Shown: piece after piece, positions 1 through 7,415 of the stretch | How the letters are laid out: each line of letters begins with the position of its first letter | Numbering within the stretch: position 1 is the first letter of the stretch | Notes under the pieces: model-generated | Databases searched by the model: none | Told to the model about the DNA's origin: nothing | The model's input: only the letters and a program-made list of their open reading frames with translations | Made by a program: the position numbers and the translations under genes | Source of the DNA: Minisyncoccota bacterium | Lineage (GTDB): Bacteria > Patescibacteria > Paceibacteria > UBA9973 | Assembly (NCBI GenBank): GCA_028696935.1 | Contig: JAQVGE010000029.1 | Coordinates: 1 to 9,577, forward strand | DNA length: 9,577 nucleotides | Direction of reading: 5' to 3'

Positions 1-1022
1 TGTATAAAACTTCTTGTGCCAACCTTTTAGAGGCAAACCTTAACAGGGTCCCCAGTGGTCCTCCTATTGAGACAGAAATTCAAAAACATACTGTGTTAAG
101 AGTAGATACTATTTATGACACATATGTTAAGAAAGACACAATCTTTGAACCAGTTTGGGTTGAAGAACCAGAACGATTTGTTGAATCGAGGGTGGAGGTA
201 GTATATGTGGAACAACCACATGCATACTACGAACCGATCTTCCGTCCAGTTTTTATGCCAGTTTTTATGCCTTACATCGCACCACAGTGGGGTGGAGGCT
301 ATAACAATGTTTGTGTTAATAATAATAATTATTATAGTAGTAATACTGTAATAAATAATACAAATATTAATAATACTCGCATTGTTAATAATAGACGTGA
401 AAGTGGCGGTCCTGTTGGTGTTCCTGGTCATGATGCAGGTAGTCCTGCCGGTGCTCCTGGTTTTCCAGCTGGTGCGCCAGGTGGTGTAGGGGGTCATCCT
501 GCCGGTGCTCCTGGTTATGAGTCTGGTGATGGCGGCCCAAATGGTGCTGGAGGTTTTAGTGCTAGAGCTCAGAGTCAAACAATTGATTCTAGGGTTACCA
601 CCAAAAGTGCCTCGGTTTCTAATAGTAGTAGGAGGACATCAACAGTTTCTTCAAACAGAAGTTGGAGATCATCAAATACCTCATCAACTAATAGTGTAAA
701 CAGAAGCCGTAGCTCTAATTCTTTGGTTTCAAACCCAAGATCAACTTCTGGTCGCACTTCAGCAATTCAGACCAAATCCGCGAACACCTTTCAAAGAAAT
801 GTAAGCAGAACACCATCTTCTTATTCACAACGGAGCTCATCTACCCTAGGTAGATCCAGTCGAGTTGCGTCTACTCCTAATATTAGGAGTAGTAGTTATG
901 GTGGTGGAATGCCTCGTTCTACTTTCTCTGGTGGTTCATCTATGAGGTCATTTGGAACATCGGGCATGTCTCGCTCGGGGGGTGGAGTTTCTCGTTCTAT
1001 GTCATCTGGAGGAAGACGCTAA
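1..1022 (+). CDS. Low-complexity protein, 5' truncated by the window edge (Asn-rich, Gly/Ala/Pro and Ser/Arg-rich)
   Basis: I do not recognise this gene. The frame is open from base 3, with no start codon before a GTG at 93. That GTG reads as an internal valine, so the true start lies left of the window. The visible part begins YKTSCANLLEANLNRVPSGP and has an acidic, aromatic and proline-rich section (about bases 150-290, with repeated PVFMP). An Asn-rich stretch encoded by AAT-like triplets follows (about 310-395). Next is a collagen-like Gly/Ala/Pro segment with repeated PAGAPG (about 405-555). The last 145 or so residues are rich in Ser and Arg, have almost no acidic residues, and end in glycine-rich SGGRR. 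The composition suggests an envelope-associated or nucleic-acid/polyanion-binding protein, but no domain supports either. No catalytic motif is visible. An intrinsic terminator follows 22 bases after the TAA, so this gene ends its transcript. Confidence 0.75.
   Translation, partial: YKTSCANLLEANLNRVPSGPPIETEIQKHTVLRVDTIYDTYVKKDTIFEPVWVEEPERFVESRVEVVYVEQPHAYYEPIFRPVFMPVFMPYIAPQWGGGYNNVCVNNNNYYSSNTVINNTNINNTRIVNNRRESGGPVGVPGHDAGSPAGAPGFPAGAPGGVGGHPAGAPGYESGDGGPNGAGGFSARAQSQTIDSRVTTKSASVSNSSRRTSTVSSNRSWRSSNTSSTNSVNRSRSSNSLVSNPRSTSGRTSAIQTKSANTFQRNVSRTPSSYSQRSSSTLGRSSRVASTPNIRSSSYGGGMPRSTFSGGSSMRSFGTSGMSRSGGGVSRSMSSGGRR
443..516 (+). repeat. 20-bp direct repeat encoding PAGAPG
   Basis: Bases 443-462 and 497-516 are identical over 20 bases and 54 bp apart, in frame, both giving the PAGAPG peptide. 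A third, diverged version (PAGAPG with other codons) lies between them at about 464-481. This points to in-frame duplication within the Gly/Ala/Pro segment. Confidence 0.8.
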
Positions 1023-1044
1023 TTTGTACTTTTTAAAAATTTAT

Positions 1045-1089
1045 AGTAAGGTGATGGAAATAAATCTCCTTCACCTTACTTACTTTTTT
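1045..1089 (+). terminator. Intrinsic terminator after the Ser/Arg-rich gene
   Basis: A ten-base arm AGTAAGGTGA (1045-1054) pairs perfectly with TCACCTTACT (1071-1080). After one mismatch, three more pairs (1056-1058 with 1067-1069) close a short loop. A T-rich run follows at 1084-1089. It separates the first gene from the large surface protein gene. Confidence 0.85.
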
Positions 1090-1177
1090 AAGTCTTTAAC
1101 CAAAATGGTTGAAGGTTTAAAATTGTAAGTTAAAAATTGCCATGTCGGTTAATTATTAAAATTATTATTAAAAAAAT

Positions 1178-3982
1178 ATGAAAAAAATACTTGTCGGAAT
1201 TTTAAGTTTTGCCTTTCTGTTTGTTCTTGCAAACAGTCTTTCAGCTTCTTCTGTATGGAATGGAGCTTCAAATGACTGTCCAACCGTTGCAGTTGCAAAC
1301 TATACAACCAACACTGGTTATGTAAACCCATGTTGGCCCCTAACTACAGTTAATGCTAATCCAGGGGATAGTGTGAATGTTAGAATTTATTATCATAATA
1401 CTGGTACCCAAAATAATACCAACACCAGGGTTATTTTAAATGCGCCAACAGGCACATCAACTAGTCATTCTTTCTCTGGTCAGATTGTTTCTGATCAAGG
1501 AAGTATTTCTTTTGGGCCGGTTAGAATAAATACAACTAGTGGTTCAACTCTTTCTTGGGGTGGAACTCACTGGTTACCAAACCAAACTCAATCAGATGCT
1601 TCACTTTTATATGGACAAAGTGGTGCTGAAGTTTTAAGTGGTGGTTTGAAAATCGGAACTATTGCCCCTGGTTGGAACTCACAAGGGTCTATCGTTATTG
1701 CTTTTTCTGTCGTCGGTAAAGATACCCCTCCTGTAAATGTCCCAACTGGAACATTAACCCCAGCAACTAATTCTTGTAAAATCTCTTTAAACCAGAGTTC
1801 TTGTCAGATTAATTTTTCTTGGAATACCCAAAATCCAGTTGGAACTTCAGCTGTCACCCGTGATGGTGGTTCAACTGTAGCTACTGGCAATTCTGGTTCA
1901 AAAGCACTAACTGTTCCTTACAGTAGTGCAACTTTCAGACTTTATAACAATGCAATCGAGCTTGACTCAAAAACAGTTTCATCTTCTTGTACTTCAGGAA
2001 CATCTTGGGATGGAGCAAAGTGTGCGGAAAATGTTAATCCAAATTATAGTTGTTCAGTTACAAATTTTACTGCCGGTGGATCGCTCTCTACAACCGTCTC
2101 TTCATGTAGTGCGGTAGATTTAGCGTGGACCACCTCAAACTGTAGCTATGTCAACATTACTAATGTTGGAAATAATTTACCGACCAATAGTAACCAAACT
2201 GTTTATCCAACAAGTTCAACAACCTATAAAATTACTGGATATGGTTCATCTGGAACTAGTCAATCAAGAACAGTTACAGTTAGTGTAACTCCAAATACAA
2301 ACCCAAGTTATAGTTGTCTAATTTCTGATTTTAAAGCTAACGGTGATTTATTTACAACCATTGAATCAGGTGATTATGTTAACTTGTCTTGGGCAACTGA
2401 GAATTGTTATGACGTTAGTATTAGTCCTAATGTTGGAACCGGTTTAAATACTAATAGTAGTTATGCTGTATATCCAACAAACACAACAACTTATCGTTTA
2501 ACTGCTAAAGGAACAACCGGTGCAAGTGTATATCGAACAGTTAAGGTAACAGTTGTTCCAAAAGTTGAAGAAAAATATTATTGTACAATTACTGATTTTG
2601 ATGCAGATGACAACTACATCTCTTATGGAGAAGACACAAAATTAAGATGGGATACAGACAATTGTTATTCAGTTAGTATTTCAAATGTTGGGACAGTTTC
2701 AAGTTCTGGTAGTCGTTCTGTTTCACCTTCACGTACAACTAATTACACTCTAACTGCTTATGGCACAAATGGAGTTAGACAGACTAGGTCTCTTTATATA
2801 ACAGTTGGTCCAGCCAATTATAACCCACCAGTTTATAATAATTGTACTATCAATAGTTTTACATCTAATCCTAATTACATAAACCAAGGGTCTGCTGTTA
2901 CTCTTAATTGGAATACTTCTAATTGTAATTCAGTTAACATCTCTGGAGTTGGAAATGTTTCATCAAGTGGAAGTCGAATTGTTTATCCAACTGGGACAAC
3001 AAACTATCTTTTAACTGCTTATGGAGATAATGGGCAGATGATAACTCGGTCAACCTCTGTTATTGTAAACTATACGCCTGTTGTTCCGCCTGTAACACCG
3101 CCTGTTTACAATTCTTGTGCGGTAACAACTGTAGCTACAAATATTTCTCAAAACCAAGCAACTCTAAATGGTCTAATAACAAATCCATCAGGTTACACGA
3201 ATGCTTATTTTGAGTATGGAACAACAATTAATCTAGGTCAAAGAACACCAACTAGGTCTTATACTGGAAATACTTCCTTTAGTGAAACAATTTCTGGTTT
3301 ATCAGCTAACACTATTTATTACTTCCGTTTTGTCGCTGATTGTCAGGGTGGATTAGGTCAAGGTTCACTTGAAGTATTTAGAACAATAAGCTCTCAGGTG
3401 GTAAGACCAATTATTGTTCAAGGAACAACTATTGTTGGCGCAAGTTCACCAATTATGCTTGAGATTGAAAATCGTTACGAAGCGATTGGTCGGGGTGATA
3501 TCATTGATTACACTGTTACTTATAAAAATATTGGAAAAAGTACTCTTCTTAATCCAATCCTACAAGTTATTGCGCCCAAGGGAATTATATTTATTAATGC
3601 CTCAAAAGGAACCTATGCAGAGGACACTAGAACACTAACCGTTGATCTTGATAATCTTGCTCCTGGAGAAGAAGGAATTGTCTATGTTCAAGGTAGGGTT
3701 AATTCCTTGGCAGACAACAATGCTCAAATCGTTACAACAGCAATTTTGGTTTATACTAATACCAATAGTGCTCAAGAAAATGCAATTGCCTATGTGTTAA
3801 ATATACCGAAAGGATTTTATACTAATTCTCTCGGAGCAGCCGCTTTCTTTGGTGGATTATACGGAATGAATCTTATCTGGTTACTATTAATAATAATTTT
3901 GATTTTGACAATAATCTTAATTATTCGTAGATATTTCTTCACTCCAGCAATAGTAGAAGTTCACCATCAAGATAAAAAATAA
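1178..3982 (+). CDS. Secreted, C-terminally membrane-anchored protein with four tandem Ig-like repeats
   Basis: This 934-residue protein is probably exposed on the cell surface. Residues 1-24 form a signal peptide (MKK, hydrophobic core, ANSLSAS). Residues 26-185 are an N-terminal domain with YYHNTG, PNQTQ and APGWNSQG, of a kind I associate with Parcubacteria. A cysteine-containing beta-like domain follows (199-282). Four tandem repeats lie at about 290-370, 378-460, 467-543 and 553-630. Their shared pattern is a Cys near the start, W.T.NC, NVG, YP..TT.Y.LTAYG and a closing V.V strand, with a Cys pair in each (292/322, 380/410, 469/496, 556/583). A Pro-rich linker (635-643), a fibronectin III-like domain (646-736) and a DUF11-like domain (about 765-875) precede a membrane helix (about 895-917) and a short basic tail. 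An in-frame TAA at 1169 fixes the ATG. No Shine-Dalgarno is seen. The ligand is unknown; adhesion or a structural role is inferred. Confidence 0.88.
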   Translation: MKKILVGILSFAFLFVLANSLSASSVWNGASNDCPTVAVANYTTNTGYVNPCWPLTTVNANPGDSVNVRIYYHNTGTQNNTNTRVILNAPTGTSTSHSFSGQIVSDQGSISFGPVRINTTSGSTLSWGGTHWLPNQTQSDASLLYGQSGAEVLSGGLKIGTIAPGWNSQGSIVIAFSVVGKDTPPVNVPTGTLTPATNSCKISLNQSSCQINFSWNTQNPVGTSAVTRDGGSTVATGNSGSKALTVPYSSATFRLYNNAIELDSKTVSSSCTSGTSWDGAKCAENVNPNYSCSVTNFTAGGSLSTTVSSCSAVDLAWTTSNCSYVNITNVGNNLPTNSNQTVYPTSSTTYKITGYGSSGTSQSRTVTVSVTPNTNPSYSCLISDFKANGDLFTTIESGDYVNLSWATENCYDVSISPNVGTGLNTNSSYAVYPTNTTTYRLTAKGTTGASVYRTVKVTVVPKVEEKYYCTITDFDADDNYISYGEDTKLRWDTDNCYSVSISNVGTVSSSGSRSVSPSRTTNYTLTAYGTNGVRQTRSLYITVGPANYNPPVYNNCTINSFTSNPNYINQGSAVTLNWNTSNCNSVNISGVGNVSSSGSRIVYPTGTTNYLLTAYGDNGQMITRSTSVIVNYTPVVPPVTPPVYNSCAVTTVATNISQNQATLNGLITNPSGYTNAYFEYGTTINLGQRTPTRSYTGNTSFSETISGLSANTIYYFRFVADCQGGLGQGSLEVFRTISSQVVRPIIVQGTTIVGASSPIMLEIENRYEAIGRGDIIDYTVTYKNIGKSTLLNPILQVIAPKGIIFINASKGTYAEDTRTLTVDLDNLAPGEEGIVYVQGRVNSLADNNAQIVTTAILVYTNTNSAQENAIAYVLNIPKGFYTNSLGAAAFFGGLYGMNLIWLLLIIILILTIILIIRRYFFTPAIVEVHHQDKK
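2045..3067 (+). repeat. Four tandem Ig-like domain repeats, about 77-83 residues each
   Basis: The units span about 2045-2287, 2309-2557, 2576-2806 and 2834-3067. They are diverged in DNA but share a clear protein pattern, with two cysteines about 27-30 residues apart in every copy. Units 3 and 4 are closest to each other (NVGTVSSSGSRSV versus VGNVSSSGSRIV). The paired cysteines could form one disulfide per domain. Confidence 0.85.
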
Positions 3983-3984
3983 AA

Positions 3985-4022
3985 AACATAAAACCCCTGA
4001 TAAAAATCGGGGGTTTTATGTT
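3985..4022 (+). terminator. Strong intrinsic terminator between the surface protein gene and tsaE
   Basis: Thirteen perfect pairs join 3985-3997 (AACATAAAACCCC) to 4010-4022. The helix continues through a T-G wobble and GAT/ATC to an AAAA loop at 4002-4005, giving about 17 pairs in all. The 3' arm carries a TTTT run, and an A run precedes the 5' arm, so it could work in both directions. Its last bases overlap the proposed tsaE promoter. Confidence 0.88.
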
Positions 4023-4027
4023 AAGAT
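4019..4027 (+). promoter_or_regulatory. Extended -10 promoter element for tsaE, predicted leaderless
   Basis: The sequence reads TGTTAAGAT: a TG pair, one base, then TAAGAT (4022-4027, four of six matches to TATAAT). It ends six bases before the ATG at 4034, so transcription would begin at or near the start codon. No good -35 is possible because the terminator stem occupies that space. The hexamer alone is weak; the case rests on matching spacing at other genes in the window. Confidence 0.5.
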
Positions 4028-4033
4028 AAGTCT

Positions 4034-4471
4034 ATGAAATCTTACAATCTTTCTGAAATTAAAAAAATAGCCCTTGAAGTAAAAGGAGTTATTGATAAAA
4101 AAAGTAACACAAAGGAAGCAACTATTGTAACTTTGTCTGGAGACCTTGGGGCAGGTAAAACAACCTTAACGAAAGAATTAGCCAAGACTTTAGGGGTTAG
4201 TGGGGATATAATTTCACCAACTTTTGTTATTATGAAGAAATATAAAACGAAAAACCTAAAATTTAAAAATCTAATTCATATTGATGCATATCGATTAAAT
4301 AACTCTGAGGAATTGTTTAATTTAGGTTGGTCAGAAATAATTAAAGAAAAAAATAATCTAATAATCTTGGAATGGCCAGAGATAGTTGATGGTTGTTTAA
4401 AAGGTGGAGAAATTAAAGTTGTTTTAGGTCATCAAGACGAAAAGAACAGAACCTTAGAAATTTTGGTATAA
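4034..4471 (+). CDS. tsaE: tRNA threonylcarbamoyladenosine biosynthesis ATPase TsaE
   Basis: TsaE (YjeE family) is the small cytoplasmic P-loop ATPase that works with TsaB and TsaD to make N6-threonylcarbamoyladenosine at position 37 of tRNAs reading ANN codons. The 145 residues are normal family length. The Walker A motif GDLGAGKTT lies at residues 36-44, followed by the family signatures SPTF (61-64), HIDAYRL (82-88) and ILEWPE (111-116). The sequence between them is rich in lysine. An in-frame TAA at 4022-4024 excludes a longer start. No Shine-Dalgarno precedes the ATG; instead a -10-like element ends six bases upstream. polA begins seven bases after the stop. The tsaB and tsaD partners are not in the window. 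Identification is firm. Confidence 0.96.
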   Translation: MKSYNLSEIKKIALEVKGVIDKKSNTKEATIVTLSGDLGAGKTTLTKELAKTLGVSGDIISPTFVIMKKYKTKNLKFKNLIHIDAYRLNNSEELFNLGWSEIIKEKNNLIILEWPEIVDGCLKGGEIKVVLGHQDEKNRTLEILV

Positions 4472-4472
4472 T
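4464..4472 (+). promoter_or_regulatory. Extended -10 promoter element for polA, overlapping the tsaE stop codon
   Basis: TGGTATAAT is a perfect TATAAT hexamer (4467-4472) preceded by a TG pair. The tsaE TAA stop (4469-4471) lies inside it. The hexamer ends six bases before the polA GTG at 4479, predicting a leaderless polA transcript. No convincing -35 is seen. Confidence 0.6.
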
Positions 4473-4478
4473 TAAAGG

Positions 4479-6878
4479 GTGAAAAATAAACAAAAAAACA
4501 AGCTTGTTTTGCTTGATTCTCATGCTATTATTCATCGGGCTTATCACGCCTTACCTGAGTTTGTAAATTCAAAAGGAGAACCAACAGGAGCTTTGTATGG
4601 CTTAGCTTCCATGCTTTTTAAAATTATAACAGAGCTTAAGCCAGACTACATTATTGCTTGTTATGATTTACCCAAGAAGACATTTAGACATGAAGCTTAT
4701 AAAGATTATAAGGCGGGTAGAGCAAAGGCAGATGAAAATCTGATTAGTCAACTAAAAAGCTCTCGAGATTTTTTTAAGGCACTCTCTATTCCAATTTATG
4801 AAGCTCCAGGATTTGAAGCTGATGATTTACTTGGAACTATTGCTGAACAAACTAAAAAACAGAAAGACCTAGAAATAATAATAGCTTCAGGTGACATGGA
4901 TACTTTACAGCTCGTTGATAATGAGAGAGTTTTTGTTTATACCTTAAAGAAGGGGATTAACGATACTATTTTATATGATGAGAAAAAAGTTATAGAGCGT
5001 TTTGGTTTTAAGCCAGAGTATTTACCAGATTACAAAGGATTACGCGGTGACCCTTCAGACAATATTATTGGAATTAAGGGGATTGGAGAAAAAACAGCCA
5101 CTACTTTAATCTGTGAATATGGTTCAATCGAGAAAATGTATAAAAATCTCAGAAAAGATGATCAAAAAATTAAAAAATTAGGAATAACTGATCGAGTTTT
5201 AGGTTTACTCAAAGAAGGAGAAGAAGAAGCCATCTTTTCTAAAACCTTAGCCACAATTCGTCGCGATGCTCCAATTTCTTTTGAAATTCCCAAAACAAAA
5301 TGGAAAGAAGAAGTTAAGAAAGAAGAAGTCGTTGATTTTTTTAGAGAGATGGATTTCAGAAGTCTCCAAGGTCGGTTTAGTAATTTGTTTGATGATGAAG
5401 ATAAGTCAAATCAAGACAAAAAAACAGAAGAAAAAGAAATAGTTTCAAGTGAGCTAGATAGTGAAGAAAATCAATTAAAAATTTCAAAAGCTAAGATTGC
5501 TTTTTGGTTATTAAATTCTGAAAAAACAAACCCAGACATTAAAGAAGTTGTTGATTATAAGGGTAGTAAAAGCTTAGACGAATCTTTGGAAAAATTAGAA
5601 AAAGATATAATCAAGGAGGATCTTGATTATGTTTATAAAAATATTGAAATCCCAATTATTCCAATAATTAAAGAGATGGAAGATATCGGTATTTTGATAG
5701 ATAAAAATTATTTAAATAAATTGTCTAAAGAATATCATGAAAGTTTAAGTAAACTTGAAGGTGAAATTTGGCAGATGACTAAAGAAGAGTTTAATATTAA
5801 TTCACCCAAACAGCTAAGTGAAATAATTTTTGGAAAACTCAATCTTTCTGTAAAGGGTATAAAAAAAAGTGCTGGCGGAGCATTATCAACCAGAGAAAGT
5901 GAACTTGAGAAACTACGCAACCTACACCCTGTTATTGGAAAAGTATTGGAGTATCGTGAGTTGCAAAAACTACTTTCAACTTATATTGATACGATTCCAG
6001 ACTTGATTCAAAAAGACGGAAGACTTCACGCAAGTTTTATTCAGACAGGAACAACGACAGGTAGATTTTCTTCTAATAATCCTAATTTGCAAAACATTCC
6101 AATTAAAACAGAAAAAGGTAAAAAAATAAGAAACGCCTTTATTGCCCCAAAGGGAAAAATGTTAGTATCTTTTGATTATTCTCAGGTTGAACTTCGAGTT
6201 GCGGCACTTTTGAGTCAAGATAATTACTTTATTAAAGTCTTTAAAGAAGGCAAAGATATTCACTCAGCCGTAGCCATGAGAGTCTTTGGTGTTTCTGAAG
6301 ATGAGGTTACTCATGATATGCGCCGTCGGGCAAAAGTTATTAACTTCGGTATTTTATATGGAATGGGGGTTAATGCCTTAAGACAAAATCTCGGAACTGA
6401 TCGAAAAGAAGCGCAAACATTTTATGATAATTATTTTGCCGAGTTTCCAACAATTGCAGCTTATCTTGAATCAATTAAAGACTTTGCTAAAAAGAATGGC
6501 TACACAGAAACTCTCTTTGGTCGCAAAAGGTACTTCCCCGGAATCAAATCCCCATTACCTTATATTAGAGCGATGGCAGAAAGAATGGCTGTAAATGCTC
6601 CAATTCAAGGGACAGCAACTGCGGACATTATTAAAATAGGAATGAAAAAGGTTGATGAAGAGTTGACGAAAGCGAGTCTCAAGAAAGATGTTAAGCTAAT
6701 CTTACAAGTTCACGATGAATTAATTTATGAAATAGAAGAAGAGAAAGTAAATCAGGCAACAGAAATAATTAAAAAAACACTAAAAGATGTTATTCCTAGG
6801 GAGTTTTTAAACAACCTAGACCCTGTTTCATTAGAGGTTTCTTGTGATGTTGGTAAAAATTGGGGAGGCTTAAAATAG
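4479..6878 (+). CDS. polA: DNA polymerase I with 5' nuclease and polymerase domains, 3'-5' exonuclease domain largely lost
   Basis: This is a family A polymerase for gap repair and Okazaki primer removal. Residues 8-300 form the 5' nuclease: LLDSHAIIHRAYHALP (11-26), EADDLLGT (113-120), GDMDTLQLVD (138-147), and the helix-hairpin-helix region GDPSDNIIGIKGIGEKTA (190-207). A charged linker (304-335) and a stub of about 50 residues starting AKIAFWLLN (338-346) replace the proofreading domain; no DxE exonuclease motif is present. The polymerase domain (about 388-799) has TGRFSSNNPNLQNIPI (527-542), motif A SFDYSQVELR (564-573, D566), motif B RRRAKVINFGILYG (615-628, K619, F623, Y627) and motif C QVHDE (743-747, D746). 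At 799 residues it is shorter than E. coli PolA. GTG is the first possible start after an in-frame TAA at 4473, and the fold needs residues from about 9 onward. Confidence 0.96.
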   Translation: MKNKQKNKLVLLDSHAIIHRAYHALPEFVNSKGEPTGALYGLASMLFKIITELKPDYIIACYDLPKKTFRHEAYKDYKAGRAKADENLISQLKSSRDFFKALSIPIYEAPGFEADDLLGTIAEQTKKQKDLEIIIASGDMDTLQLVDNERVFVYTLKKGINDTILYDEKKVIERFGFKPEYLPDYKGLRGDPSDNIIGIKGIGEKTATTLICEYGSIEKMYKNLRKDDQKIKKLGITDRVLGLLKEGEEEAIFSKTLATIRRDAPISFEIPKTKWKEEVKKEEVVDFFREMDFRSLQGRFSNLFDDEDKSNQDKKTEEKEIVSSELDSEENQLKISKAKIAFWLLNSEKTNPDIKEVVDYKGSKSLDESLEKLEKDIIKEDLDYVYKNIEIPIIPIIKEMEDIGILIDKNYLNKLSKEYHESLSKLEGEIWQMTKEEFNINSPKQLSEIIFGKLNLSVKGIKKSAGGALSTRESELEKLRNLHPVIGKVLEYRELQKLLSTYIDTIPDLIQKDGRLHASFIQTGTTTGRFSSNNPNLQNIPIKTEKGKKIRNAFIAPKGKMLVSFDYSQVELRVAALLSQDNYFIKVFKEGKDIHSAVAMRVFGVSEDEVTHDMRRRAKVINFGILYGMGVNALRQNLGTDRKEAQTFYDNYFAEFPTIAAYLESIKDFAKKNGYTETLFGRKRYFPGIKSPLPYIRAMAERMAVNAPIQGTATADIIKIGMKKVDEELTKASLKKDVKLILQVHDELIYEIEEEKVNQATEIIKKTLKDVIPREFLNNLDPVSLEVSCDVGKNWGGLK

Positions 6879-6901
6879 TGGTCTAAGATATTCTTTGGTG
6901 G

Positions 6902-6933
6902 TAGAATTAGTATGTTGGGTTTAAGTAATTCTA
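6902..6933. other. Inverted repeat upstream of the ICMT-like gene
   Basis: TAGAATTA (6902-6909) is perfectly complementary to TAATTCTA (6926-6933), with 16 bases between. It is AT-rich and lacks a T tract, so it is not a good terminator. It lies 9 bases before the ATG at 6943 and could be an operator or be fortuitous. Confidence 0.35.
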
Positions 6934-6942
6934 ATTTAAATT

Positions 6943-7413
6943 ATGGAAACAAAAACGAACACAGAAAATCAAAAATTAAGCCAAAAAGGCAAAATTCACT
7001 TTGTTTTATCACATTCTTATATTGTGTTCCTTTTTGCCGTTGTTTTAGGTGTTGTTATTGATATTATTATTCCCTTAAATATTTTCTCTGGGGAAATTTA
7101 TCAAACGATTGGTTTAATGATGATAATTTTAGGTTCCGCTCTTATTTATTGGGCTCAATCAACGTCAAGCCCACAAAAAAATAAAACAGGATTTGAAAAT
7201 GGACCATATAAATATTTTAAAAGTCCTACCCATATCGGTTTGTTTGTTATGACTTTAGGGCTTGGTCTTCTTATTAATTCACCCTTCTCTGTTTTTTTTA
7301 CAGTTTTAGCCGGGTTTATTGCTAAGCTACTTTTTCTTAAAAGACAAGAAAAAATTTTAGAAGAGAAGTATGGCGATGATTATAGAAATTATAAAAATAG
7401 GACAAAAAAGTAA
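6943..7413 (+). CDS. ICMT/PEMT-like small membrane methyltransferase family protein, atypical motif
   Basis: This 156-residue integral membrane protein resembles the isoprenylcysteine carboxyl methyltransferase / phospholipid methyltransferase superfamily, whose members use S-adenosylmethionine at the membrane. The charged N-terminus (1-20) is followed by hydrophobic segments at about 22-46, 52-71 and 96-132. The family block is visible as GPYKYFKSPTHIG (87-99), then RQEKILEEKYGDDYRNY (134-150). The usual RHPxY is replaced by KSPTH, so the histidine of RHP is missing, while the downstream R-x-E...EE...Y..Y part is kept. Activity and substrate cannot be predicted; a lipid or small membrane substrate is the family expectation. 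An in-frame TAA at 6937 fixes the start. The next gene starts two bases after its stop, implying cotranscription. Confidence 0.7.
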   Translation: METKTNTENQKLSQKGKIHFVLSHSYIVFLFAVVLGVVIDIIIPLNIFSGEIYQTIGLMMIILGSALIYWAQSTSSPQKNKTGFENGPYKYFKSPTHIGLFVMTLGLGLLINSPFSVFFTVLAGFIAKLLFLKRQEKILEEKYGDDYRNYKNRTKK

Positions 7414-7415
7414 AT

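Noticed and set aside
290..400. AAT/ATT triplet run as a regulatory microsatellite
   Set aside because: It lies in frame inside the coding region and simply encodes an Asn-rich segment.
96..578. Minus-strand frame of 160 residues opposite the first gene
   Set aside because: Its Thr/Ile-rich sequence mirrors low-complexity codons of the real gene on the + strand.
93..1022. A complete gene starting at the GTG at 93
   Set aside because: The same frame is open to base 3 with sensible sequence and no stop, and there is no promoter or ribosome site before 93; the gene is truncated by the window edge.
4474..4478. AAAGG before the polA GTG as a Shine-Dalgarno
   Set aside because: It directly touches the start codon, leaving no spacing for ribosome binding.
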